A stretch of DNA of 64,000 nucleotides from the NCBI GenBank assembly GCA_049889695.1, contig JBMHCX010000005.1, forward strand, positions 62,001 to 126,000, read 5' to 3'. Within the stretch, counting starts at the first letter, position 1; the number at the start of each line of letters is the position of its first letter. The stretch is from WTJH01 sp049889695 (lineage in GTDB: Bacteria; Bacteroidota; Bacteroidia; Flavobacteriales; Flavobacteriaceae). The translations under genes were made by a program, and so were the position numbers. Shown here one piece after another: positions 35,406-44,136 of this stretch. The notes under the pieces were generated by a model. The model had not been told where the DNA came from. It ran no database searches and saw nothing but the letters and a program-made list of their open reading frames with translations.

Positions 35406-37586
35406 ATGCAAGATTGCTCTTTTCGGAATGTTCTGCGACAAAAGATATTTTCGGCCCTCTGGCTATGCTTTTTGCTGATCTCTTTTTGGGCAAAGGCACA
35501 ATCCCCTGCCTTGGAATATGTGGGCTTTGATCCGCATAGCTTAACCCAATTCCAAAGCTTCGATGGCAACACCCCGGGACTGACTTTAAACAGCAATGAT
35601 GGTTTTGGCATTAATGTGCGTCTAATCGGAGATTTAAATGGCGATGGGGTCATCGATTTGGCTGTTGGTGCCTCTAGTGATGATGCTGATGGTAGTATTA
35701 CGGATAGCGGGGCGATCCATATTTTTTTGATGAATATGGATGGGTCCATACAAAACATCGTAGAGATCAATGGAGTGAATACCCCTAGCCTAAACCTAAA
35801 CGGTGACGATCATTTTGGGGGTAGTATAGCCGCTATCGGCGATTTGAATAACGATGGGGTACCCGATTTAGCGGTCGGGGCCCATGAAGACGACGCAGGA
35901 GAGACCAATGCCGGAACTGTTCATATCCTCTTTATGCAGACCGGTGGTTCTGTGCAAAGTTCGGTAGAAATCAATATGCTTACCGTCAGCGGTTTAAATT
36001 TTAATGACCACAATTATTTCGGACGAAGAATCATCCCTTTGGGCGATCTGAATAACGATGGGGTTCCCGACTTAGCCGTCGGAGCCTATGGAGATGATAG
36101 TGGTGGGAGTTCTGCTGGTGCTGTTTTTGTTTTTATGATGAATGCCGACGGCTCTGTTCTCAGCACAACAGAAATCAATGGGGCTAATACCCCCAGTTTA
36201 AATTTAAACAGCTTTGATTTTTTCGGCGTTGGCGTGGGTGGTGGCGATTTTAATGGCGATGGGATTCGGGACTTAGCGGTTGGAGCCATGGGAGATGATA
36301 TTGCGGGAAGTCTTTCTGGGGCAATTCATATCCTTTACCTGAATAGTGATGGCTCGGTTCAAAATACCGTGGAAATCAATGGATTAAATACCCCCAGTTT
36401 AGATTTAAATAGCTTGGATCTTTTTGGAGCCGAAATAGCCTCTTTAGGAGATTTAAATGGAGACGGGATTCCAGAACTTTTGGTGGCAGCTTTTAATGAC
36501 GATGCTGGAGGAACCGATTGGGGAACGGTGCATATACTTTATATGAATAGCAACGGATCTGTCCAAAGTTCCGCGGAAATAAATGCACTAACGGTCCCCA
36601 GCTTGGGCTTGTCTTCCAGAATTGGATTTGGGGGTTCACTGGCCGCTCTACGCGATTGGAATAGGGATGGGAGAAGTCCAGATGTGGCGATAGGAGCTAC
36701 TATAGACAACATCACTGGAGCACCCTTGGGAGCTGTCCGTTTTCTTTCCTCTTCTTTTGTTATCCCGGAGGTAGCGGCCAATACCGGAGCCCTCGACAAC
36801 AGCAATCCTTTGTCTATTCATTTAACCGACGATACCTTTACTGTTACCGATGGTACCGCCCTAACCCTAGGCGACCATGTAGTGGTGGGCAATGTTCCTC
36901 CGGGGCTAACACCAGTGCTCACCGTGAGCCACAGCCAAACCATTGCCACGCTTACTTTTACGGGACTGGCCATCGATCACCAGAACACAGACGACATAAG
37001 CAACCTGACGTTCCAGTTCACCGATGCAGCCTTTAGCAGTTCTACGGCCACCCAGGTGATGCATTCAGGAGCCAGCACGCCCTATAGCGTTAACATGGAT
37101 ATCGATTTTCAGGACAATACGACTCGTTTAGATTATGTGCCCTTTGATTTTGACTATCCGGAAGTAAGCGCCAATGATGGTTCTATTGACAATAGCAATA
37201 CCCTAGCCATCCAATTAACGGGCGACACCTATAATGTAACCGATGGGCAAACCCTAACCCTAGGGGCCCATGTGACCGTGGGGAATGTTCCGCCTGGGCT
37301 AATGCCTGTACTAACCGTGAGCAGTGGCCAAACCATTGTCACGCTGACCTTTAGCGGCCAAGCCGGCAGTCATTTAAACTCGGACGACATCGCCAATCTT
37401 ACATTCCAATTTAACGATTCGGCCTTTAGCAGTTCTTTGGCCGCACAAGTGATCCGCTCGGGGGCAGCCACGCCCTTTAGTAGCAGCGTTGGGATCGATT
37501 TTCTGGACAATGCCAATAGCGAGCTCAACCTGATGCGTCACGGGCAGTATTTTTCCAATGGGCAGCGAAAAAGGATTAAGTTTTGA
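35406..37586 (+). CDS. secreted FG-GAP (integrin-α-like) repeat protein
   Basis: About 726 residues from the ATG at 35406. A signal peptide (FSALWLCFLLISFWAKAQ) is followed by six FG-GAP repeats of about 60 residues with calcium-loop cores such as GDLNGDGVIDLAVGA and GDLNNDGVPDLAVGA. Two tandem copies of a roughly 119-residue domain follow (DNA 36762-37118 and 37155-37510), sharing GNVPPGL and NLTFQF. The tail ends LNLMRHGQYFSNGQRKRIKF. The protein is probably secreted or on the cell surface, with a β-propeller that could bind carbohydrate or protein. No enzymatic domain is seen. Confidence 0.8.
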   Translation: MQDCSFRNVLRQKIFSALWLCFLLISFWAKAQSPALEYVGFDPHSLTQFQSFDGNTPGLTLNSNDGFGINVRLIGDLNGDGVIDLAVGASSDDADGSITDSGAIHIFLMNMDGSIQNIVEINGVNTPSLNLNGDDHFGGSIAAIGDLNNDGVPDLAVGAHEDDAGETNAGTVHILFMQTGGSVQSSVEINMLTVSGLNFNDHNYFGRRIIPLGDLNNDGVPDLAVGAYGDDSGGSSAGAVFVFMMNADGSVLSTTEINGANTPSLNLNSFDFFGVGVGGGDFNGDGIRDLAVGAMGDDIAGSLSGAIHILYLNSDGSVQNTVEINGLNTPSLDLNSLDLFGAEIASLGDLNGDGIPELLVAAFNDDAGGTDWGTVHILYMNSNGSVQSSAEINALTVPSLGLSSRIGFGGSLAALRDWNRDGRSPDVAIGATIDNITGAPLGAVRFLSSSFVIPEVAANTGALDNSNPLSIHLTDDTFTVTDGTALTLGDHVVVGNVPPGLTPVLTVSHSQTIATLTFTGLAIDHQNTDDISNLTFQFTDAAFSSSTATQVMHSGASTPYSVNMDIDFQDNTTRLDYVPFDFDYPEVSANDGSIDNSNTLAIQLTGDTYNVTDGQTLTLGAHVTVGNVPPGLMPVLTVSSGQTIVTLTFSGQAGSHLNSDDIANLTFQFNDSAFSSSLAAQVIRSGAATPFSSSVGIDFLDNANSELNLMRHGQYFSNGQRKRIKF

Positions 37587-37620
37587 AGATCGGATTTTAG
37601 GTTCCGAGGATTTATGAACC

Positions 37621-38124
37621 TTAGGCTTTAAGCCTTTTAAAAATTCCTTTTTCCCGATCTTTATAAACGTTGTTCCAATCAAATATTTCGCCCTGCATGG
37701 CGATATACACTTGTGGAGGGAGGGTTTGTACCCAAGCCAAGGCCGCTCCTAAATTAAAAAAACCATCGGATGAGCTCCCAAAGGCATAGGGAATCATGGC
37801 GCCGGTGAGTACAATCGTTTTTGTCTGGAGCGTATTCTCGTTCGCCAGGTGTTGGGCGGTGGCTACCATCTGGTCGGTTCCATGTGTAATGACTATTTTG
37901 GAGCTGCTGGTCTCCCTGCAGGCTTCAACAATGGTATGCCAATGCGAAGCGGTCATTTCCAAGCTGTCTACCATCATAAGTCGTTCGACTTTTAGGGGTA
38001 ATCTGCAACGACTTCTGTCGAGCATCTGAGGGAGATGGGTGTCTTTGAAAAAAAGATTTCCCTGAATGTGGTTGTAACTTTTGTCGAAAGTTCCGCCGGT
38101 AACAAAAATCTGTATCATCGCCAT
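37621..38124 (-). CDS. short asparaginase-domain protein
   Basis: A 167-residue protein (a second ATG at 38118 gives MIQIFVTGGT...). It carries both nucleophile motifs of type I/II L-asparaginases, FVTGGTFDK and VITHGTDQM, plus VLTGAMIPY. It contains only the N-terminal domain, against about 330 residues for the full enzyme. Single-domain asparaginase-like proteins are found in Bacteroidota; substrate is unknown. There is a clean stop and no sign of a recent frameshift downstream. Confidence 0.75.
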   Translation of the reverse strand: MAMIQIFVTGGTFDKSYNHIQGNLFFKDTHLPQMLDRSRCRLPLKVERLMMVDSLEMTASHWHTIVEACRETSSSKIVITHGTDQMVATAQHLANENTLQTKTIVLTGAMIPYAFGSSSDGFFNLGAALAWVQTLPPQVYIAMQGEIFDWNNVYKDREKGIFKRLKA

Positions 38125-38167
38125 AGATTTCTATGAAGTTACAAAATCTGTTTGCTCCGGGGGTTTC

Positions 38168-38200
38168 CAAAAAAAAAGAGCCCAATCAGTGGGCTCTTTC
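38168..38200 (-). terminator. intrinsic terminator after the coiled-coil gene
   Basis: On the minus strand AAAGAGCCC, ACTGATT loop, then GGGCTCTTT and a run of T. It lies just downstream of the stop at 38226. Confidence 0.85.
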
Positions 38201-38225
38201 AACATATGTTATTGCGAATGAAGGT

Positions 38226-38999
38226 TTATTCAAACATAGCTTTCATTTTTTCTTGCTCTTCCAAGGCCAGTTCGGCATCGATAAGAATTCGTCCGCTGTG
38301 CTCATCAGTGATGATCTTATTGCGGGAAGCAATTTCGATTTGAACTTGTGGAGGGATGGTAAAGTAAGATCCTCCAGATGCTCCTCTTTCAACAGGAACG
38401 ACTGCTAAACCATTTTTAACACTCCCACGGATTCTTTTGTAAGCCGTGACCAAACGTTCTTCAATGGTTTTTTCGAATTCAGCTGATTTTTTGAGCAGCT
38501 GATCTTCTTCCTTTTGGGTTTCCTGAAGAATTGCATCTAATTCGCTTTTTTTCGAGTCTAGGTGCGTTTGGCGCTGGCTTAATTTTTCCTCTAATTGTTC
38601 GATGGTCTCATTCTTGTTCCCAATTTTAAAGGTAAACTCTTTAATTTTCTTTTCCGCCAATTGGATCTCTAACTGTTGGAACTCTTGTTCTTTTACGATA
38701 GAGTTATATTCACGGTTGTTGCGTACACGCTTTAAGTCCTCTTCGTATTTTTTGATTAAAGCCTGAGCATTTTCAATGCCCAGTTTGAGCTCTTTAATAC
38801 CACTTTCGAACTCTGCTAACTCCTCCCGGTTTTTCTGGATGCGTTTTTCGATTCCCGCGATTTCATCGCTGAGGTCGCTCACTTCTAAGGGGAGTTCACC
38901 CCGCAAATTCCGTATTTCATCGATTCTGGAATCAATCAGTTGTAGATCGTATAGAGATCGAAGTTTTCCTTCTACGGTAGTTTCTTTTTTCTTCGCCAT
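38226..38999 (-). CDS. coiled-coil protein of the COG1579 type with a cysteine-less zinc-ribbon region
   Basis: A 257-residue protein: a long coiled coil (about residues 10-180) followed by the region that in COG1579 proteins is a C4 zinc ribbon. Here the expected Cys positions are replaced: VERGASGGSYFTIPPQ where C-x-x-C is normal, and TDEHSGRIL where CEHCGRIL is normal. The fold may persist without zinc. The gene ends 5 bp before the nif3-family start region, so the two are cotranscribed (nif3 first). Function is unknown. Confidence 0.75.
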   Translation of the reverse strand: MAKKKETTVEGKLRSLYDLQLIDSRIDEIRNLRGELPLEVSDLSDEIAGIEKRIQKNREELAEFESGIKELKLGIENAQALIKKYEEDLKRVRNNREYNSIVKEQEFQQLEIQLAEKKIKEFTFKIGNKNETIEQLEEKLSQRQTHLDSKKSELDAILQETQKEEDQLLKKSAEFEKTIEERLVTAYKRIRGSVKNGLAVVPVERGASGGSYFTIPPQVQIEIASRNKIITDEHSGRILIDAELALEEQEKMKAMFE

Positions 39000-39004
39000 G
39001 ATGC

Positions 39005-40114
39005 TTAAAAATAATTTACAGGATTGGTCGCACTTGATTGTGAAATGTTTGCAAAATTAGGAAATTTTTCTTCAAGATGCGCATGTATAATTTTTTGTGT
39101 AAACTGCTCACTCTCATAGTGCCCAATATCGACTAAAAGGATCTTCCCTTCCGCCTCAAAAAAGTTGTGATATTTTAGATCGGCCGTTAAAAAGGCGTCT
39201 GCTCCTGCAGCTTTTGCCGCTCCAATGGCAAAGCTACCCGATCCTCCAAGAAGGGCTACTTTACGAATCTTTTGGTCCAGCAGTGGGGAATGTCGCAAAA
39301 CAGGGGTGCCAAACACCGATCGGCAATACTCCATAAAGGAAGTAGGGGCCATGGCTTCCGGTAATTCTCCTAGAAGTCCCATTCCACGACTGGGGTCCGT
39401 ATTGTTGATAGGGATTAGCTCATAGGCTACACTTTCATATGGATGTGTGGCAAAGAGTGCCTTGAGGATATTTTTTTGTGCATGTTTTTCGATCAAAGTC
39501 TCCAAACGAATTTCTTTTACCCGACTTATTTCTTCTGCTTGGCCAATCGCCGGGCGACTGTCGGCATTTCCCCTGAACTGTCCGGTTCCGGGGGTGGCAA
39601 AGTGGCAAGTGTCGTAGTTTCCAAGAGCTCCAGCGCCAGCAGCGTGTAGGGCAAAGGCAACTGCGGCATAGTCGGCTTCTGGGACATAGGTCACTAGCTG
39701 ACTTAAATTATCCTTTTGTGGAATTAATTTTTGAGTAGTTTGTAGGCCTAGCGCTGTTGCACTAGCCTCGTTTACTCCCTGCGGATGGTTGTCCAGAGCT
39801 GTGTGGAGGGCATAAATGGCGATATCGTTCTGAATCGCTTTTAGCAATGCTTTTTCGACATAGGTACTTCCCGTTAATTTCTTGAGACCCGAAAATAAAA
39901 TCGGATGAAAACAGACCACCAAATTACACTTTTGCTCAATGGCCTGTTCGATAACCGTTACTACGGCATCGTGGGCAATGAGAACACCAGAACAAGCAAG
40001 CGACCGGTCGCCGGCGAGTAGTCCGGTATTGTCAAAATCTTCTGCATAGGCAGTGGGTGCCCATTCTTGAAGTGCATCGATGATATCGCCTATGAGGTGT
40101 TGCTGCATACTCAT
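39005..40114 (-). CDS. Nif3-like dinuclear metal centre protein
   Basis: About 369 residues from the ATG at 40114. It has the DUF34/NIF3 pattern: WAPTAYAEDFDNTGLLAGD at the N-terminus, VCFHPILFSGLKKL, HTALDNHPQGVN, and the C-terminal YHNFFEAEGKILLVDIGHYESE that completes the two-metal site. An insert domain (about 130-230) is typical of the longer bacterial form. The biochemical role is debated; GTP cyclohydrolase I type 2 names are common in databases. Confidence 0.88.
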   Translation of the reverse strand: MSMQQHLIGDIIDALQEWAPTAYAEDFDNTGLLAGDRSLACSGVLIAHDAVVTVIEQAIEQKCNLVVCFHPILFSGLKKLTGSTYVEKALLKAIQNDIAIYALHTALDNHPQGVNEASATALGLQTTQKLIPQKDNLSQLVTYVPEADYAAVAFALHAAGAGALGNYDTCHFATPGTGQFRGNADSRPAIGQAEEISRVKEIRLETLIEKHAQKNILKALFATHPYESVAYELIPINNTDPSRGMGLLGELPEAMAPTSFMEYCRSVFGTPVLRHSPLLDQKIRKVALLGGSGSFAIGAAKAAGADAFLTADLKYHNFFEAEGKILLVDIGHYESEQFTQKIIHAHLEEKFPNFANISQSSATNPVNYF

Positions 40115-40141
40115 CACAAATATACTACTATCTTAGAGCCC

Positions 40142-41149
40142 ATGAAAACGCTTCGATGGCTTGCCTTTCCGTTTGCTTGGATCTATGCCTCCGTTATGAC
40201 CCTTCGAAATCTTTTGTTCGATTGGGGAATATGGAAGACTCTTCCGCTTCCACAAAACAGTATTGGGGTCGGAAACTTATCGGTTGGTGGAACTGGAAAG
40301 TCGGTATTAATCAACCATTTACTACAGCAAGCAAAAGAACGAGGGCATACTGCCGTTCTCAGCCGAGGATATGGGCGAAAATCGAAAGGCTATATTTTGG
40401 CGGATGCTATTTCCACCGCCGAACAAATTGGCGATGAACCCTATCAGTTTTGGAAGCGGCATCCGGACGTATATGTGGCAGTTGCCGAAAGCCGGCAAAA
40501 AGGTATGCAGCGGCTGATGGCTTTGCAACCCGCCCCGGACTACTATCTTCTCGACGATGTTTTCCAGCACCGATGGGTTGCCCCTAAAAAAATGATATTA
40601 TGCACCCGTTACGATGCGCTGTTTGCAGACGATTATGTTCTGCCCATGGGTCGACTGCGAGAGCCGAAGATTGGAAAAAAGCGAGCTCAGCTTTGTTTGG
40701 TCACGAATTGCCCCCCGAGCATCCGCCCGGAAGAACGAGCGGAAGTTCGCCAAAAACTTGCCCTGTCGCCCGAGCAGGCACTGGTGTTTAGCCGTGTAGA
40801 ATACAGTCAAAAATTAGCGGGCAGTGCCACTATTGCTCCCGACCAGTTGCACGACAGGCCGCTGGTAGTCGTTACGGGGATTGCGCGCCCACAACGATTT
40901 TTGGAAGCCCTCCGACAAAAAGGATTTCATTTTAAGAGTTTTTGCTTTCCGGACCATCACCACTTTCGTCCGAAAGAAATCGCTGAAATCCTTGAGGCTG
41001 CAGCAGGCGGGAACATATTAACGACTGAAAAAGATTACGGTCGTTTGGTGGAGCAGTTAGCCTCCGACAAACTCTATTATTGGCCCATAGAGCTAGCCTT
41101 TATGAGTTCTGAGGACCAGCAGTTGTTCGAAAAGGTCGTTTGGGCCTAG
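40142..41149 (+). CDS. lpxK: tetraacyldisaccharide 4'-kinase
   Basis: About 335 residues from the ATG at 40142; the open frame extends further upstream but into the divergent nif3 gene. It phosphorylates the lipid A disaccharide precursor at the inner membrane. The P loop is VGNLSVGGTGKSVLINHLL, followed by AVLSRGYGRKSKGY. The N-terminal hydrophobic helix anchors it. Its stop overlaps that of the convergent lipA gene by 4 bp. Confidence 0.92.
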   Translation: MKTLRWLAFPFAWIYASVMTLRNLLFDWGIWKTLPLPQNSIGVGNLSVGGTGKSVLINHLLQQAKERGHTAVLSRGYGRKSKGYILADAISTAEQIGDEPYQFWKRHPDVYVAVAESRQKGMQRLMALQPAPDYYLLDDVFQHRWVAPKKMILCTRYDALFADDYVLPMGRLREPKIGKKRAQLCLVTNCPPSIRPEERAEVRQKLALSPEQALVFSRVEYSQKLAGSATIAPDQLHDRPLVVVTGIARPQRFLEALRQKGFHFKSFCFPDHHHFRPKEIAEILEAAAGGNILTTEKDYGRLVEQLASDKLYYWPIELAFMSSEDQQLFEKVVWA

Positions 41150-42018
41150 TCGACGTGCTTGTGTGCTTTGTAAGAAGAGCGTACTAAGGGGCCAGATTCT
41201 ACATGGCGGAAACCTAAATCTTTGGCGAAAACCTCGTAACGTTCGAATTCTTCGGGAGTAACAAAGCGATCCACGGGTAAGTGTTTTTTACTGGGTTGTA
41301 AATACTGCCCGATGGTGACGATATCTACATCTGCTTTGCGGAGATCATGTAAAGTCTCATATACCTCTTCTTCTGTTTCGCCTAGGCCTAACATAATGCC
41401 CGACTTAGTTCTGCGAATCCCTTGTTCTTTCAGATAGCTTAGAACTTCAAGACTTTGATCGTACTTGGCTTGAACGCGAACCTGACGGGTTAGGCGTCTG
41501 ACCGTTTCTACGTTGTGGGAAACGACTTCCGGCGCAACGGCTACTATACGATCGATATTTCGAGTGTTTCCTTGAAAGTCAGGAATTAGGGTTTCTAAAG
41601 TTGTTTGGGGATTCAGACGTCGAATAGCTTGAACTGTTTCCGCCCAGATGATGGAGCCCATGTCTTTAAGGTCGTCACGGTCGACAGAAGTAATCACGGC
41701 GTGTTTGATATTCATCAGCTTGATGGACCGCGCGACTTTTTCGGGTTCTTCCCAGTCGATTGCGCCCGGACGTCCGGTCTTAACTCCGCAAAATCCACAA
41801 GAACGCGTACAGATATTCCCTAAAATCATGAAGGTGGCGGTTCCCTCTCCCCAACATTCCCCCATATTTGGGCAACTGCCAGAAGTACAAATGGTGTGTA
41901 GGTCATATTTCTTGACCAAGCCACGTAATTCGGTATATTTTTTTCCGGTAGGGAGCTTCACCCGAATCCATTTGGGTTTGCTCACTTGCTGCTGTCGTTC
42001 TTTTACTTGCGTTTCCAA
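41146..42018 (-). CDS. lipA: lipoyl synthase
   Basis: A 290-residue radical-SAM enzyme that inserts two sulfurs into octanoyl groups to make lipoate. It has both 4Fe-4S clusters: the auxiliary one from CTSGSCPNMGECW and the radical-SAM CTRSCGFCGV. The C-terminal HVESGPLVRSSYKAHKH matches the family end with its conserved Arg-Ser-Ser-Tyr. It lies immediately after the Nramp-like gene on the same strand. Confidence 0.96.
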   Translation of the reverse strand: METQVKERQQQVSKPKWIRVKLPTGKKYTELRGLVKKYDLHTICTSGSCPNMGECWGEGTATFMILGNICTRSCGFCGVKTGRPGAIDWEEPEKVARSIKLMNIKHAVITSVDRDDLKDMGSIIWAETVQAIRRLNPQTTLETLIPDFQGNTRNIDRIVAVAPEVVSHNVETVRRLTRQVRVQAKYDQSLEVLSYLKEQGIRRTKSGIMLGLGETEEEVYETLHDLRKADVDIVTIGQYLQPSKKHLPVDRFVTPEEFERYEVFAKDLGFRHVESGPLVRSSYKAHKHVD

Positions 42019-42037
42019 ATCAATTCTTTTGACAAAT

Positions 42038-43264
42038 TTAGGAATAAATTAAGGACCAAAGGTAAAGAATACAAAAGCCTGGTAGGAAAACAAGCCCAAA
42101 GAAACTTAACAGCTTTAAACCTTTAGATGGCCGGGCGCTCTCAGGGAAATCTTCTTGAAAGACCAACCGATAGTTCAGGTAGGCCAAAAGAGGAGAAGAT
42201 AAAAAAGAGATTAAAGTGGCTACAGTGATTAAGCGCCCCATATGGGCGGTTAGGAAAAAAAAGATGGCTAGGGTACCCAAAAAAAGGATGCCCAACCAAA
42301 ATATTTTTTTGGTCCACACCTGCTGGCGATTCGGAAATAATATGCGAAGCCCACTGGCCATCGCTTTGGGCGATGCATCTAAAGTGGTAAGGGTGGTACT
42401 AAACATGGCGGTAAGCGCCGCAAAACCAATGATGATCATTGCTCCGTTGCCCAACTGAGATTGGTAGATCCCGATGAGTTCTTCGGCAAATGCAACCCCA
42501 GCTGTTGGAAAAGTACGGCCTTCGGGATGTAGGATTAAGGCTCCTAGACCCAGAAAAAAAATGCCCATGACTAAAGTACTCCAGTAGCCCAAACGAAAAT
42601 CGAAAGCCGTGTTTTTCCGGAGACTTTCAATCGATTGGATTTTACTCTTATCGATCCACCAAAGCGATTGCCATATAGACACATCCAAGGGTGCAGGCAT
42701 CCATCCCATAAAGGCGACCAAAAACAGTAGTCCAGATCCGGTGGGAAAAACAGCTTTAAAGTCTGCCAGCTCAATAGGGTGCTGCAAGGCTTGAAAAAAG
42801 GCTATTGTGGTACTGAGTGCCAAAACAATCATGATGGCTTTAATGAAGATGTCTAAAAAATAAAACTTCCCCAAAACGATGATGGCAAGGCAAAGTAAAC
42901 TAATAACGACCACCCAAAAATGGTCAAAAAAGAAAGCCCCGAACAAATATTCAGCGATGCCAGCTGTAACAACAGTTACGGCGGTTTGTATAGTGAACAT
43001 GGTTCCTAAGCTGAGTAGGGTGTATGCCCTTAGCCAATTCGGATGAAGGTCGTAGTAGCCTTGTAGAACAGATTTACCTGTCGTTGCCGTATAGCGGGTC
43101 GTAAATTCAAAGAAGGGAAATTTAAAGAAGTTGGCCAAAAGGAGTGCCCACAACAACCCCCAGCTATACTCCGCCCCCGCGCGAGTCGACTGTACCAGAT
43201 GGGAAACACCAATGGCCGCTGCAGCGAACAAGAGACCTGGACCAAGCTGTTTCAGACGATACAT
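42038..43264 (-). CDS. Nramp-related membrane transporter lacking the metal-site motif
   Basis: About 408 residues from the ATG at 43264 (an upstream ATG at 43309 would overlap the next gene). About 11 hydrophobic segments with the Nramp/LeuT-like layout. In segment 1, where Mn/Fe Nramps have DPGN, this protein reads AIGVSHLVQSTRAGA; in segment 6, where MPHN is normal, it has MGWMPAPLDVSIW. Both ion-binding motifs are therefore absent, so it is unlikely to be a classic Mn2+/Fe2+ importer. Substrate unknown. Confidence 0.75.
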   Translation of the reverse strand: MYRLKQLGPGLLFAAAAIGVSHLVQSTRAGAEYSWGLLWALLLANFFKFPFFEFTTRYTATTGKSVLQGYYDLHPNWLRAYTLLSLGTMFTIQTAVTVVTAGIAEYLFGAFFFDHFWVVVISLLCLAIIVLGKFYFLDIFIKAIMIVLALSTTIAFFQALQHPIELADFKAVFPTGSGLLFLVAFMGWMPAPLDVSIWQSLWWIDKSKIQSIESLRKNTAFDFRLGYWSTLVMGIFFLGLGALILHPEGRTFPTAGVAFAEELIGIYQSQLGNGAMIIIGFAALTAMFSTTLTTLDASPKAMASGLRILFPNRQQVWTKKIFWLGILFLGTLAIFFFLTAHMGRLITVATLISFLSSPLLAYLNYRLVFQEDFPESARPSKGLKLLSFFGLVFLPGFCILYLWSLIYS

Positions 43265-43278
43265 CCTGGCAGTAAAAC

Positions 43279-43485
43279 TTAATTTTGAATGATTTGATCT
43301 TTGCGACAATCTTGTTCAGATGGAAGTTTGCCACAAAAGCCACAGGGTTCTCCTTCTTTGTTGAGGAAAGGACTCTGGCTAGCACAAGTCCCTGCAAATT
43401 CTCCGTCTTTTTTTGCCCAGATTTTAATGGCAATTCCGGCAAAAGCGAGCGCTAACAATACAAAGGTGAGTAAGAACAATTTCAT
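43279..43485 (-). CDS. small membrane-anchored protein with four cysteines
   Basis: A 68-residue protein with an N-terminal hydrophobic segment (LFLLTFVLLALAFAGIAI) and a short exposed tail containing Cys at about 34, 48, 51 and 59 (GTCAS, CGFCGKLP, DCRKD). Similar small secreted/membrane proteins occur widely in Flavobacteriia with unknown role. The cysteine arrangement suggests disulfides or a metal site. It is followed 14 bp later by the Nramp-like gene. Confidence 0.6.
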   Translation of the reverse strand: MKLFLLTFVLLALAFAGIAIKIWAKKDGEFAGTCASQSPFLNKEGEPCGFCGKLPSEQDCRKDQIIQN

Positions 43486-43619
43486 AGGTCAAAAATAGCC
43501 CTTTCTGGCGGAAAAAAAAGGTCATTCCAGAAATAAGCTGCCGTTCGTACAGCCATAGAGACCATTCATAACATTGGTCAAGAAAAATCAATAGAAATTC
43601 GACACATTTAGAGCAAATA

Positions 43620-44072
43620 ATGGAGGATATACGCCTCGCTACTAAATTTATTCTTATGACCTCAAATCAACTTTCTCCAAAAGAATTAATGATCCTCAAA
43701 GGACTAGCCCTAGGATTGGGGAATACCCACATTAAGTCGCTCTTAGCCCTAGAGGACGATCCTTACAACCAGGTAAAAAAGCAACTGTTTCAGAAATTAC
43801 ATGCCGAAAACACCTATGTGGCTGTACAAAGAGCCTTTCAATTGCAAATTCTGATACATTCGGAATACTCCGATGAAATGGTAAAAGAAACGGCCCTACA
43901 AATGGCGTCTAATTTTGCCGACCAGATCGATCGCGATCCAAAACAATTCGATAAAAAAATGGTCTTTCAGCTCTACAGCCTACTGATCCGTTTTCACTCA
44001 GATATTTTAACGCAGCTGGCTCATGGACCGAAAAAAACCACCCAAAAAAAATCCCACCGAAGCGGGATTTAA
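43620..44072 (+). CDS. LuxR/GerE-type helix-turn-helix protein upstream of the Cas9-like gene
   Basis: A 150-residue protein. Residues about 17-75 follow the LuxR-type HTH plan: LSPKELMILKGLALGLGNTH, then a KQLFQKLHAENTYVAVQRAF recognition/dimer region. There is no receiver or sensor domain. The C-terminal half (about 80-135) is helical and unassigned, ending in the basic KKTTQKKSHRSGI. It is 64 bp upstream of the Cas9-like gene on the same strand with no terminator for this direction between them, so the two are probably cotranscribed. Its last 29 bp overlap the antisense tracrRNA-like terminator. Confidence 0.7.
   Translation: MEDIRLATKFILMTSNQLSPKELMILKGLALGLGNTHIKSLLALEDDPYNQVKKQLFQKLHAENTYVAVQRAFQLQILIHSEYSDEMVKETALQMASNFADQIDRDPKQFDKKMVFQLYSLLIRFHSDILTQLAHGPKKTTQKKSHRSGI
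44044..44070 (-). terminator. UUCG-capped terminator of the tracrRNA-like gene
   Basis: Nine-base-pair stem with one G-U pair, a TTCG loop, and eight T residues on the minus strand only. Its orientation requires a minus-strand transcript, and no minus-strand protein gene exists upstream of it. Confidence 0.85.
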
Positions 44073-44136
44073 GACGTTCTGTCTACGGCATATAGCCTTA
44101 GTGTGATAAGATTGAATACTCTAATATACGAAATTA
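44044..44136 (-). ncRNA. candidate tracrRNA for the Cas9-like protein
   Basis: Antisense RNA of about 90 nt covering the HTH 3' end and the HTH-cas9 gap. In order on the minus strand: an anti-repeat (about 44134-44101, ending ATTCAATCTTATCACAC); a nexus AAGGC-TATAT-GCCG (44099-44086), as in type II-C tracrRNAs; a small hairpin AGAC/GTCT (44084-44072); and an intrinsic terminator with a UUCG tetraloop (AAATCCCGC/GTGGGATTT) ending in T8 (44070-44044). The anti-repeat can pair with the single repeat unit at 47595. A promoter match lies at the right distance upstream. Expression is not shown. Confidence 0.75.

Noticed and set aside
37590..37620. Hairpin AGGTTC/GAACCT after the FG-GAP gene as a terminator
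   Set aside because: Six-base stem with a long loop and no T run.
43600..43612. Similarity of GACACATTTA before the HTH gene to the repeat unit's GGACACATTT
   Set aside because: Only nine or ten A/T-rich bases in common and no pairing partner; likely chance.
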